From Piezodorus guildinii (taxonomy: Eukaryota; Arthropoda; Insecta; Hemiptera; Pentatomidae): a stretch of DNA of 64,000 nucleotides. A program made the position numbers and the translations under genes. The stretch covers positions 99,532,484-99,596,483 of the forward strand of contig CM041297.1 of the NCBI GenBank assembly GCA_023052935.1, given 5' to 3'. Under the pieces are notes generated by a model. That model ran no database searches, was not told the origin of the DNA, and saw nothing but the letters and a program-made list of their open reading frames with translations. Position 1 is the first letter of the stretch, and the number at the start of each line of letters is the position of its first letter. This document shows positions 32,637-42,632 of this stretch, piece by piece.

Positions 32637-35333
32637 TTAAACTAGAAGGTCCCGGGGCCATTTCCTTTTCAGGCGCCTCGGAGGATTATCCGGAATTGAA
32701 GAGGAAGACAGGATTGAAACTAGTGGGTTAGAGTGAGAATGGAGTTTGTCATGAAAGGATTGATACCTGGTCTGGGCCAAATCAGTAACATAGGGAACAT
32801 TAAGGTCTTTATGGATAAGTTTATTCGTGACAAAGTAAGGAGCGTTGAGGATTTTACGAAGGATTTTGGATTGTAAGGATTGGATGCGGGAAGAATTTGA
32901 TGGTTTAGTAGAGCCCCAAAGCTCTACTCCGTAAGTCCAGATTGGTCTTATAATAGTCATGTAGATGAGCCTTTTGTAGTTAAGAGGAAGGTTTGATCGT
33001 TTGTCTAGTAAGTGTTGAAGTAGCCTAAAGCGGCGAGCAGTTTCTTGTCGTTTTAGTCGTGTATGTGGATTCCAAGTTAGGCGTTTGTCAAGAAGAAGTC
33101 CTAGGTATCGGATCTGTTCAACAGGAACTAGTTGAGTGTTATTAAAGGATACTTTAGGGCAGGAAGTCAAAGGTTTACGGCGAAGGGTAAAGATTATTTG
33201 ATGGGACTTGTTGGAATTTATTTTTATTCTCCAGTTCTGACACCATACTTCTAGGTCTTTGATGTGGGCTTGAAGGGTATTTGAAGCAACAAATGGATCT
33301 TTATGAACTGATAACACGCAGGTGTCATCAGCATAGGTAGAAAGGAAAGTGTTAGGATGGGTTGGGATATCAGCTGTATATACTGTGTATAGAATGGGTC
33401 CTAGAATACTGCCTTGAGGAACACCAGCAGTCTGTGTATAAAGGGATGAATAGGAACTATTGTGATTAATTTTGAAGGATCTATCAGAGAGGTAGGATTG
33501 AAGAATCAGGAAATATGTGGGAGGAAGGAATTTACGGAGTTTGTACAACAGTCCTGGGTGCCAGACTCTATCAAAGGCCTGTTCTACATCGAGAAAGGCT
33601 CCCGTGCAGTACAACCCGCGCTCCAAAGCAGAAGAGACAACGTCCACCACACGATGACATTGCTGGATAGTGGAATGGGATGTTCGGAATCCGAACTGAT
33701 GATCAGGGATGATATGATTAGAATCAAGGATGGGATATATTCGTTTCAGAAGGAGTTTTTCAAAGATTTTACCCATAATAGGTAATAGAGAAATTGGACG
33801 GTAAGAGGATGGATGTTCGGGCGGCTTTTGGGGTTTGGGAATCATCTTAACAATGGATAGTTTCCAGGAATCAGGAAAATATGTGGTCCGGAGGATAGCA
33901 TTATATATGTAGGTAAGAAAACAGATGGATTTTCGAGGAAGCTGTTTCATTATACGGGAAGTAACTAGGTCATGTCCAGGAGCTTTGCGGGAAGGTAATC
34001 TGTGAATGATATTGGCTATTTCTGAAGGATGAAATGCTTTAGGTGGTAGGGTCATTTGGAGAGGAATATCGAGTTCTGTTTCAATACATTCAACATGGTT
34101 TGAATTGAGTATTTCAGGATGAGGATTGTATATTTTAGAGAGGTGCTGAGCAAATATCTGGGATTTTTCTTCGTCGGATCGTGTCCAGGTTCGGGTTTCA
34201 TTAAGGAGTGGATGGTTGAAATTTTTAAACTTCAGGATTTTTTTAGTAGTCGTCCATAGTGATTTGTCAGCAATCGTAAGATTTTCCGTCAAGTTTTGTA
34301 AATTTTGTATTTTGTATTTTTTGAGTTCTGATTTTAGTTTGTTAGTCAGTTGGGTGTAATAAGTTTTGTCTGTTGGGTATCTGGTCCTGTGCCACTTCGA
34401 TCTTGCTGTGCGCTTTTCTCTCAATAAGATCTGAATGTGCTGTGGTAGGTTACTTTTCTGAGGTTTATTAGGTTTGGTGTTAGTTGTGTTGTCTATTATG
34501 GTGCTACTTATTGAGTCAGTAAGTTTTTCTATGGCTAGGTCAATATCTTGTTTGGTCTTTAGTGGAAGTTTTAAGTCTAGTTTATTTTCTATGTCATATC
34601 GAAATTGGTCCCAGTTTACACGTCCTGTAATTAATGTAGAAGGAGAGGGTTTAGGAACAAAGTTTGAATGCAAAGAAAGCAGAACAGGACTGTGGTCAGA
34701 TGAAAGGTCATTCAGGGATTTGATTTCGGCTTGGGAAGTAGGGATTTGAGAGGTAACAAATATATCCAGGATATCAGGTTTTTTTTTTAGAGATGTAGGC
34801 CAATATGTGGGATTCGTAGGAGCAAGGATAGAATAACAATTGGAGTTTGTGACGTTAGAAAGGATACTACCACGGGAGTTGGATGCTCGACAACCCCATC
34901 GTTGGTGTTTAGCGTTGTAATCACCTCCAGCAATGAAGCGCGGCCCAAGAGATCGGAATAAGGAATTAAGAAGGCTATAGGAAACGGTGTTACCAGGAGG
35001 ACAGTATACAGCTGAGACTGTGAAATGGAAAGGACGAGTTGAAATTATTACAGAAGAGGATTGTATGGCGTCAGATGGAGTAGTAGGAATAAGGGAATGT
35101 GGAAGGGATTTATGGATAAGAACGCATGATCCAGCATGGGCAGTGTTGTCTGGGTGGTCTGTTCTATAAGTGATGTAGTCTCGTATGTAAAATTTTGATC
35201 GTTGAGTGAAGTGAGTTTCAGTTATTAATGCAATATGTATGTGATTATCATGTAGGAGTATGTCGAGTTCGTCTCGGTGGTTGAGTAGGCCATTAGCGTT
35301 CCACAAGAGGATAGCTAGGGGCTTTACACTCAT
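32637..35333 (-). CDS. Jockey-clade LINE ORF2: endonuclease and reverse transcriptase
   Basis: 898 residues, intact. It would nick target DNA and reverse-transcribe the element RNA at the nick in the nucleus. The N-terminal apurinic-like endonuclease spans about 5-222: WNANG (11-15), the metal-binding E39 in ITETHF, GGDYNAKH (136-143), PDILDIF (186-192) and SSDHSP (211-216). A linker follows, with a Lys-rich patch at about 285-345. Reverse transcriptase, about 430-760, has SRKAPGHD (448-455), YRPISLLP (511-518), FLDVEQAFDRVW with Asp 582, AGVPQGSILGPILY (636-649) and the catalytic YADD (667-670), followed by RYLGLLLDKRL (742-752). No RNase H domain is seen, as usual for Jockey. The start overlaps the ORF1 stop as ATGA (35330-35333), implying translational coupling or reinitiation. 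Confidence 0.95.
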   Translation of the reverse strand: MSVKPLAILLWNANGLLNHRDELDILLHDNHIHIALITETHFTQRSKFYIRDYITYRTDHPDNTAHAGSCVLIHKSLPHSLIPTTPSDAIQSSSVIISTRPFHFTVSAVYCPPGNTVSYSLLNSLFRSLGPRFIAGGDYNAKHQRWGCRASNSRGSILSNVTNSNCYSILAPTNPTYWPTSLKKKPDILDIFVTSQIPTSQAEIKSLNDLSSDHSPVLLSLHSNFVPKPSPSTLITGRVNWDQFRYDIENKLDLKLPLKTKQDIDLAIEKLTDSISSTIIDNTTNTKPNKPQKSNLPQHIQILLREKRTARSKWHRTRYPTDKTYYTQLTNKLKSELKKYKIQNLQNLTENLTIADKSLWTTTKKILKFKNFNHPLLNETRTWTRSDEEKSQIFAQHLSKIYNPHPEILNSNHVECIETELDIPLQMTLPPKAFHPSEIANIIHRLPSRKAPGHDLVTSRIMKQLPRKSICFLTYIYNAILRTTYFPDSWKLSIVKMIPKPQKPPEHPSSYRPISLLPIMGKIFEKLLLKRIYPILDSNHIIPDHQFGFRTSHSTIQQCHRVVDVVSSALERGLYCTGAFLDVEQAFDRVWHPGLLYKLRKFLPPTYFLILQSYLSDRSFKINHNSSYSSLYTQTAGVPQGSILGPILYTVYTADIPTHPNTFLSTYADDTCVLSVHKDPFVASNTLQAHIKDLEVWCQNWRIKINSNKSHQIIFTLRRKPLTSCPKVSFNNTQLVPVEQIRYLGLLLDKRLTWNPHTRLKRQETARRFRLLQHLLDKRSNLPLNYKRLIYMTIIRPIWTYGVELWGSTKPSNSSRIQSLQSKILRKILNAPYFVTNKLIHKDLNVPYVTDLAQTRYQSFHDKLHSHSNPLVSILSSSSIPDNPPRRLKRKWPRDLLV

Positions 35334-36763
35334 CGTGGGAAATTAAATGGGATTTCGGAAAGAATACGAGTGAGGAGGGAGATAAGTGGCTGGATGGTTT
35401 CTTTGAGATCTAATAGGAAGGAATTAAGAATGGAGTAAAAGTCGGGTGGGGGTATATTATAGGATTGGGAAGGATAATTTAGTTGAGCTGGTACATTGGC
35501 TGGAGTCTGCACCCGTCGAGGGGTACAATGATATGCATTTTGGGATGTTTGGGGTTGAGGATTGGGTTGATTTGGCTGTACAGTAGAACGGGGTGGGATC
35601 GGGTGAGGTTTTTCTGGAGGTAATTTAACCCTAACAGGTATCTGATGAAGAGGGGTTGGCTGGTGTGGAGCTTCAAGCTGGGGATGGGAAATCTGGGTCA
35701 TGGGTTGGGAGTTCGGAGGCGCCTGCCGTATAGGTTGTTGAGGCTGCGAGTTGATAACGGAGGAGGGCTTCTTAATGTTCCGTCGATCTTGATTTCCAGG
35801 TTTTGGAGTAGTTGGCTGTGGAGTCATGTTAACAGCAGGTTTCTGAATTTCTGGAAAATTTACCAGGTTATCCAGTACAGGAGGTGGTGCAGGTGTATTA
35901 CTTTTCTGTTCCAGACTTTTGGGTAGAAGGTTTTGTGATCTCTGTCTGAGCAGATTTTTGTAGACCGAACAGCCTCTGTAGCTCGCTGGATGTGCTTCAC
36001 CACAGAGAGCACATTTTGCTGGTTCATCACGAGATTTCGGGCAGGTCTCTGTAGCATGAGGGCCGGCACATTTGACGCACCGGGCCTGGTGGTAACAGTA
36101 GGATTTAGTGTGTCCCAAATTTTGACATTTAGTACACTGTACTATTGTAGATGTCGGCCTAGGCTGTTCAAATCGCACAATGGAGTATACCAGTCGTGTT
36201 ATATTGAATATTTCTGGGTTATTTGTGGCAGGCTCTAGATCCACGAAAAATAGAGGCAGTGGATATTTTCCCTTTGGATGGAAAACGGGAGAGACCTTTC
36301 TGACATTGTAGCCTATTTCTTCTATCCCTCTTTTGATAGCATCTGTGGGAGTTGATGAGTGGAGCCCTCTAAGAACGACACGATATGACTTTTCTTGTTT
36401 CAATTGGTAACAATGGAAGTCGTAGCTTTTCGAATTCAAATGGTTGACAAGCTTTTTGTAACTGTCTTTATTTGTTGTATTGATCTTAATATCATTTGTT
36501 CTCGAGTAACAACGAAAGTTGGGCTGTCCGATCAAATCTGCAATTTCTTGACCAAACGACATAAAATTTTGTATGTTGTTGACAAATATTGGTGGGGGTT
36601 CGGGATCACAAAACCCTTGAGAATCTGAAATTATGTTGGCTGTACCTGACGTACTGGCAGAGGTAGATGGCGCTGTGAAGACAGACGGAGCGGCTGATGA
36701 TGATGGAACTGGTTCTATTGTGTTGGCTGCAGTGAGTTTACTGCGGGTTTTTGGCGGTGACAT
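35330..36763 (-). CDS. Jockey-clade LINE ORF1: gag-like RNA-binding protein
   Basis: 477 residues counted from the ATG at 36763. It probably binds the element RNA to form the retrotransposition particle. The Ser/Thr/Pro-rich N-terminus (10-45) is followed by an RRM/PRE_C2HC-like globular region at about 80-200 (with SYRVVLRGLHSSTPTDAIKR at 126-145). Next come three zinc knuckles: C210-x2-C-x4-H-x4-C223, C229-x2-C-x3-H-x4-C241 and C251-x2-C-x3-H-x6-C265. A long Pro/Gln-rich tail (290-440) ends in a hydrophobic helix-like segment. This frame stays open upstream of 36763 into an A12 run, so the true N-terminus probably lies in the adjoining frame at 36798-36959. It is followed directly by ORF2. 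Lower conservation than ORF2 is normal for gag-like proteins. Confidence 0.88.
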   Translation of the reverse strand: MSPPKTRSKLTAANTIEPVPSSSAAPSVFTAPSTSASTSGTANIISDSQGFCDPEPPPIFVNNIQNFMSFGQEIADLIGQPNFRCYSRTNDIKINTTNKDSYKKLVNHLNSKSYDFHCYQLKQEKSYRVVLRGLHSSTPTDAIKRGIEEIGYNVRKVSPVFHPKGKYPLPLFFVDLEPATNNPEIFNITRLVYSIVRFEQPRPTSTIVQCTKCQNLGHTKSYCYHQARCVKCAGPHATETCPKSRDEPAKCALCGEAHPASYRGCSVYKNLLRQRSQNLLPKSLEQKSNTPAPPPVLDNLVNFPEIQKPAVNMTPQPTTPKPGNQDRRNIKKPSSVINSQPQQPIRQAPPNSQPMTQISHPQLEAPHQPTPLHQIPVRVKLPPEKPHPIPPRSTVQPNQPNPQPQTSQNAYHCTPRRVQTPANVPAQLNYPSQSYNIPPPDFYSILNSFLLDLKETIQPLISLLTRILSEIPFNFPR

Positions 36764-36797
36764 ATTTTGCTCAGACGCCTGCTTATTTTTATTTGAT

Positions 36798-36959
36798 TTA
36801 TTTTTTTTTTTTATTTGGTGAGTTACCCCCAGATCCAGGAGGAAGGGAGTTCCGATGCCGCTTCATACGGCGAGTTAAATATTGAGAGTCCGTTTCACTT
36901 ATTTCAGAGAAAGGGGTCTCCTCTGAGTCGTCACCGGACGTATTTCTATCTAAGTCCAT
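36798..36959 (-). CDS. Probable true 5' end of ORF1, out of frame at an A12 run
   Basis: A 53-codon frame on the minus strand starts at ATG 36959-36957 and is strongly acidic then basic (SGDDSEETPFSEISETDS, then RRMKRHR). It ends with Lys codons in a run of 12 A (poly(T) 36801-36812) and a TAA at 36800-36798. The ORF1 frame is open through the same run and continues into the 477-residue gag. One base fewer in the run would join the two. Either this copy has a slippage indel, or the frame is bridged by transcriptional or ribosomal slippage. The composition of the segment suits a gag N-terminus, and no better start lies upstream. Confidence 0.6.
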   Translation of the reverse strand: MDLDRNTSGDDSEETPFSEISETDSQYLTRRMKRHRNSLPPGSGGNSPNKKKK

Positions 36960-37487
36960 TATTAATTAAAATTAAAGAAAAGAAAAAAAAAAATCTATAT
37001 ACACCTGCGTATTAAAATAAAAAATAAATTTTATACAATAAATACTTAAAAACTAAACTATTCACATGATTATATACAATTAATAAAGAAAACATATCTA
37101 AGAAACAATTATAACAAATAGGAAAAAAAAAATGGTCTTTAAAAATTTAAAAGAAATGAATGAAACTAAAAACAAAATAAAGTCCTAGACGAAAACAGAT
37201 GACTGAGTTAGTAAACTTGGCCTAGCCCTTTAAAAATAAAGATAACTGTTAAGGATTAGGGCCACGTTGCCATCTCAACCAGATAGCTATCAGTTTATAA
37301 GATATCGTGTATCGGTACAAATAGTCACTCACCTCACTATACGTGAATATTAAAGTGTTTAGTTGATAGTAAACTCACTGTTCACAAAGTTTTATAGCTG
37401 ACATGTTGATAGAACCGTGGTGAAAGTGTGACAAACACAGAGCTACGAAAGAATAGAACTGCAGTTGCGGCCATTAACCAAGGTACC
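36960..37487 (-). promoter_or_regulatory. 5' leader of the LINE, internal promoter region
   Basis: The minus strand from the target duplication (37488) to the first ORF1 ATG is about 530 nt with no long frame. Jockey elements carry an internal pol II promoter at the 5' end of the leader, so the first 30 or so nt after 37487 and the next tens of bases are the expected initiation zone. No TATA box is needed and none is argued for. I see no direct evidence of promoter elements beyond position. Confidence 0.5.
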
Positions 37488-37500
37488 TAATGTCAAAATA
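37488..37500. other. Target-site duplication, 5' side
   Basis: taatgtcaaaata, a perfect 13-bp match to 32477-32489. It defines the 5' end of the LINE at about 37487. Confidence 0.9.
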
Positions 37501-37605
37501 AAATAGAAAAATAAAACTGAAAATCAAAAACTCCTTGATTCATTTTATAAACGGACAAAAGGAATTCAGAAAAAGTACGATATAATAGGTAATATTTCCT
37601 TTGAT
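37501..37605 (+). repeat. 320-bp duplicated repeat, copy 1, right part
   Basis: It continues copy 1 after the LINE: 'aaaat.gaaaaataa', 'aactccttgatt.attttataaa', matching 37846-37905 of copy 2 ('actccttgatctattttataaag'). Confidence 0.65.
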
Positions 37606-37685
37606 CTAGATTCAACCACGTTTTGTATTTATATAAGAAACTGATAGAAATTATTCAAATAAATTGTTGTTGATAGAAATCTTGA

Positions 37686-37733
<48 letters not shown>

Positions 37734-37905
37734 GATTATTTTATTTACCTCATTTCCTGAAATTATTTTAAACCGATCTTTTAATTTATTTTATAAAACT
37801 TTAACTTATATATACATTAAAAGCAAACAACTTCAATAAATTATAATGTCTAAATAAAATTAAAAATAATTCTGGAACTCAAGATACTCCTTGATCTATT
37901 TTATA
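37606..37905 (+). repeat. 320-bp duplicated repeat, copy 2, with poly(T) 37688-37731
   Basis: An uninterrupted second copy. At the position of the LINE insertion it reads 'ttataatgtctaaataaaat', closely matching the target duplication and its flank, so it represents the unoccupied site. It contains a 44-nt T run that is much shorter in copy 1 (32354-32363). Confidence 0.68.
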
Positions 37906-38949
37906 AAGAAATATCAAAGAATTTCGCTGATGACAATAAATAACTCAAGGAACATGGAAATAGTAGTAAATTTAAGCTATTTGTTCATCATGCTATTTTT
38001 ATTTTAATGTCATATTTTTTCTAATTTTATGTTTTTGACTTTATCATTATTTTCTATATATATTGTATAAATGTGGTGCAATATCACTATTACTATTTTC
38101 ATTTTGAAACAATTGTAATTATCTCAATATATAAATATTAAAAAAATTTAATTCATGAACATTGGCATTGTCCATATAATAGTCAGAATAAATATTTCTC
38201 AGGAAATATTGGTAACAATTTTACAATTTAAGAAAATTTAAATTATACCTTTCTTATTCAAGTTTAAAAATTAGAAAGAAAAAAAAAGGATTTAAGGATT
38301 AAGAGGCATAAAAAGTGTAAGGAAATGAGAGTGTAAAAAGGAATTTGCTATAAATGAGGAACAATTAGAGCGAAATGAATGAAAGAGGTGAAAATTATGG
38401 GGTGAAATTTCCATGTTAGGTAAAAAAGAGAAGTTATTTGAACCTTTTATTATGTAAGTAAAGGAAAATGAGGCTTCCCGCCGGAAATTATTAAGTTTTT
38501 ACCGACTTTTTCCTTTAGAAGTGGAAATACTATACTAAGAGGTAGTTAAGGTTTTAAAGATTTTTCTATTTCTGTAAAAATATCTAAGTATGTAAAAAAA
38601 ACTGATATATTAAAATATTAAAAACAAAATTATGGATAAGAATAATGTAGATACTATTTTTTGCTATTGCAGCTAGCTAAAACTTATCAAAGCATGTTGG
38701 AAATAATCCAATGCTGTAAATTTATACTAATATAGGTTGAAATGAATATAAGAATCAATTCTCAATTTATGGTATTTTAAGTAATTGGGAAATAAACAAG
38801 TTGTAGATTACAATATTCATTTTGCCTTTGCAATATACAATGAATAAATAATTTTATTTTATATTCAGAAGTAAATATATAATTAATATACCTGCACAAT
38901 TTTTAATCTTTACGATTTCCAAGAGCTATATCCATTCTAGAGTAAATTT
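37906..38949. other. AT-rich, nothing recognised
   Basis: No gene or clear repeat copy. About 38280-38560 is purine-rich with short 'gaaatgag/gtgaaaat' motifs but no frame. Confidence 0.4.
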
Positions 38950-39300
38950 TACAGAATTCGTCGAAAATTGATTATGATGATTAAAACTACTATTTCAGTT
39001 TTCTAAAATTTAGATCTTTTTTTCTATATACATACTATACAAGTTTGAATATGATTTTCATTTAGGAATGATTTCGAACGAATAAGTCATTATATTTTAG
39101 AAATTACGCATTTCTAAATCGCGTTTTTAAGGACTTGAGAATTCATTAGATAACATCAAATAGAATGTTTAGATAGAACTAAATGATGAGAACAAAAATA
39201 TGTAAAAAAATCATTTCGTAAAAAATGTCCTTTAATACTTTTTTGGAAAAACATCTCAATTTTCAATACTTTACGTAACCAAAACAGACTGATTAGATTA
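38950..39300 (+). repeat. Dispersed repeat family C, copy 2
   Basis: It matches the inverse of 48890-49110 closely from 'cgcgtttttaaggacttgag' through 'taaatgatgagaacaaaaat', 'atgtaaaaaaatcatttcgt', 'aaaaaatgtcctttaatact'. The copy at 26270-26610 is more distant. Confidence 0.6.
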
Positions 39301-39618
39301 AAACGTTTTCGAGACCTCTTTGGACATTGGAAAAGATTAAAACCTCATCCCAATTTTCATAATCTTTATTTCTAAAGTTGTATACATTTTTTTTTTTCAA
39401 TTTGAGGAATTATCTGAGATATAAGCATTATATTTTTATATCATAAAATATTTTTCACCATTCTATTTTACGAAATGAACCATACTTTTACATTGATAAA
39501 TTAAACATTTCGTAATTCTATGGTTCTTTTAGATAACGAATAGAAACCAAAGAACCCAGAAGTATTTTAATAAAAATTATAGTAATAAACGTAGTTTCAT
39601 CATGCAATAATATCTTCT

Positions 39619-40385
39619 AATTTTTTTTTTTTTCAATTAACAACAATTTTGATTGAGTAAAATTACAATCTGTCTCAATTCAGACATCAATAGTAGTGGT
39701 GAAAGATAACAAACTACATTCATACAATATTTACACGAAAGGACATTGGACAAAGGACACTGAAGACCAGCTGTTGAGTGTCATAAAAAACTCTACTACC
39801 TACCTTTACACAACATAAATTACAATAAAATATATATAAACAATGAATCAATACAATAAAGTCAAGGAATCACTCATACTTATACACATACACACATCAT
39901 ACTACAGCACATTGAGTGGAGAATCTAGCCAGTGCTTGAACTCCAATATATACATTGGGCCACTGCCGTTTCAACCTTCTAGGTGGGTTGTATGGATGGT
40001 GGGTGGAGCTGGATAAGGATTGAGCTAGAGGATTAGGATGATCAATGAGGTTCTGGTGGAATTTAGAAAATTTGGAGACATAATAAGGAGCATTTACTAT
40101 TGTGGGAAGGACTTTGGATTGAAAGGATTGAATGCGTTTGATGTTAGAACGTTTAGCTGTCCCCCACAGTTCAAGTCCGTAGGTCCAGATAGGCTTCAGT
40201 ATTGTCTTGTAGATTAATAATTTGTTGTCAACTGTAAGTTCAGATTTTTTGTCCGAATCGTCGGTTGAATTCTTGTCTTTTAAGTCTTGTATGTAGGTTT
40301 CATGTCAATCTTTTGTCTAATAGTAAGCCAAGATACCGGACTGTATCTGAGGGAGGAATTGGAAATGAGTTGAAATAAACTTGTA
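39619..40385 (-). pseudogene. Decayed Jockey-like LINE 3' end, second subfamily
   Basis: Poly(T) at about 39620-39633 marks a minus-strand poly(A) tail. The minus strand then carries, from the 5' side, the RT thumb equivalent of SDTVRYLGLLLDKRLT (around 40320-40350), the LRTWTVG 'tygvELWG' region (near 40150-40190) and a C-terminal part with many stops. Alignment to 32637-33100 is recognisable but distant, so it belongs to a related subfamily. The 3' UTR (39640-39960) is unrelated to that of the intact element. Confidence 0.65.
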
Positions 40386-41820
40386 ATATTATTTAAATAT
40401 TTTTACTCCTTTTACCTAACACATTTTTCGTCCCTAACACTACATATGAACATTTGCTGGATTTCTAAATATAATTAGGACTTAAAATACTCTACTCAAA
40501 ACATTGCCTCCTAAAATTCAAAAATCATATTATTAAAACAATTCTATATTAATTTATTCTTCAATAATAAAAAAGGAGATATTTAAATGCTTATTATTCA
40601 TTTAATAAATTTATACATTCTTTTAATTGACATCATAAATAATTGGATTGAAATTTTTATATTAAGAATTACTTTTTATTCATTAACTAAAATTTAATCA
40701 TTTATTTCATTGCATGTATTTTTTAGATCTATATATTTACAATATTTTTATATGGTTCATAAATCTTCCTTAAAAGTTTATTTTTAGATTAGCAATAATT
40801 AGGAGTCAACGTTTAAGTGGCCTTTCCCATTACCAGGACTCACTATAGTACATCAACGAATTATCATTTATTATTAAAAAAAAATAATTTTCTTTGTACT
40901 AATTAAATTCAAATTAAAAAAATGATAATGTTACATAAATGTCTATTTACATAAGAGCCATCAAGATTCAAGAACCATCTATATATTATCAATATATGTT
41001 TCTTCTGAATAATTTATTTAATTATATATTCTTTATATTTTTAGTAATATATATTGCTTCTAATTTTTCTTGGAAGCCCTGATCAAGTTCCGCTACGTAG
41101 GTAAAACGTAAGTGAATAAATAGTTTTTCACTATTGTTTATCTTATTTGACCACCAACCGAACCATCTGATACTTCATATTTATTTCACGGTCTACTAAT
41201 TAATATTAAAAAGGAATAGTAACTTTACTAGAAATTAATTGAAAAAAAAATATATGCATTCTTTTTTGCAGTTTCATTTTTCTAAATAAATTTCCTTGAT
41301 ATAGAATATAGAAAATTTAATTACTTTTGTAAGAAACATAATTTTATAAACGTAACGCCAAGCAATGAAAAACTAATTAAAAACCATTACGTAGCGGCTT
41401 TGAAAATAATACTTCTATATTTTTTTACAATCACAAATTCTTTCTGACGGAGCAAAATATGAGTTTTTCCCGCATTGAACGTTTTCCTGCCTGTTTGATC
41501 CTGAACATTAATTTTCTTCTTCTTTATAATTTGTTAGGAATTTAAAATTTAAATTAAAATATTTCAAATGTAACGAGAGAAATATTCTTGTTATTTATGG
41601 AAATAGTTTTATTAAATAGTATAGGATCTAATTAGATAAAGGTGCCCCTACTGTCCGTCAGTACCGTTCTAACCAGCTATCAGGGAATACTTAACGACAG
41701 GGCTAAATAAATAATATTAGTGGCTGACAGATTATTAGAATTGATTTTTTTTTTTTTTTATATCATTGTCTTTGTATAATACTTTTACTAACCAACCAAC
41801 ACGATTTTATACTTTTACAG
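40386..41820. other. AT-rich, nothing recognised
   Basis: No supported gene. It contains a T run at 41744-41759. About 41640-41710 is slightly GC-richer and unassigned. Confidence 0.4.
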
Positions 41821-42632
41821 TTTTTTATTTTTTTTTATTCATACTTTATTGTATTTTACAACTGTATTAACATAAATACAATAAGTAAAACTATTGAATT
41901 AGAATAAAGGGAGTGAAAGGCTTGTGAAGAAACTACCCAGCGGTAGAACTTCGATGTTTATTTAAGTAAGTAGATCCTGAGGCCATCTTCTTTTTAATCA
42001 CCTTGGAGGGTTGTCAGGAATATGAGGTTGATGGGCTGCGGGCAAGAGGGATTATAGGGGCTGGAAGGTTGGAATTAAAAGTGGTATATCTGGTACGAGA
42101 AAAGTCTGCAACAAATGGGATATTAAGGTCGTTATGGATGATTTTATCTGTGACGAAATTAGGAGCATTTAGGATTTTGCGAAGGATTTTGGATTGTAAG
42201 GATTGGATACGGGAGGAATTATAATGCTTAGTAGAGCCCCATAGCTCGATTCCTATGCCCAGATGGGTCTGATGACGGTAACATAAATGAGCTTTTTGTA
42301 ATGCATTGGAAGATTTGAACGTTTGCCGTGTAAGTGTTGTAGTAATCGGTATCAACGGGCAGTCTCTTGTCACTTTAGTCTCGTGTGAGGATTTCATATA
42401 AGACGTTTGTCAAGATGGAGTCCTAGGTATCGGATTTGTTCAACAGGTATGAGTGGGGTATTATTAAAGGATACAGTGGGACAGGAGGTCATCGGTTTGC
42501 GACGAAGGGTAATGGTAATTTGGTGGGATTTATTTTAAACCTCCAGTTCTGACACCATTTCTCAATGGCTGTGATGTGGGACTGAAGGGTTTGGGATGCA
42601 GCGGTTGTGAGGACAGTGCAAGGATGGAGTGG
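41821..42632 (-). pseudogene. 5'-truncated copy of the Jockey-clade LINE
   Basis: On the minus strand the 3' UTR ('ctgccgctgggtagt'-like, near 41935-41950), then the ORF2 C-terminus and back to about the 'VWCQNWRIKIN' equivalent near 42540-42590, align with the intact copy. A 42014-42397 frame keeps GIELWGSTKHYNSSRIQSLQ and SKILRKILNAPNFVTDKI, nearly identical to residues 802-836 of ORF2. Stops and small deletions break the rest. The tail is A-rich at 41821-41845. No clear target duplication was found. Confidence 0.82.

Larger units (their letters stand above)
32490..37487 (-). mobile_element. Full-length Jockey-clade LINE
   Basis: About 5.0 kb on the minus strand. In order: 5' leader of about 530 bp, ORF1, ORF2 with a 4-bp ATGA overlap, a 3' UTR of about 125 bp and a poly(A) tail of about 20 nt. 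It is bounded by a perfect 13-bp target duplication. The order gag-like ORF1, then an apurinic-type endonuclease plus RT without RNase H, with a poly(A) tail, is the Jockey-clade layout. ORF2 is uninterrupted across 898 codons and ORF1 has a single frame discontinuity at an A12 run, so this copy inserted recently or is under constraint. Relatives in the window are all truncated, making it the only candidate source copy here. Confidence 0.93.

Noticed and set aside
33462..36821. Several open frames on the plus strand opposite the LINE
   Set aside because: They are antisense shadows of ORF1 and ORF2 with no protein features of their own.
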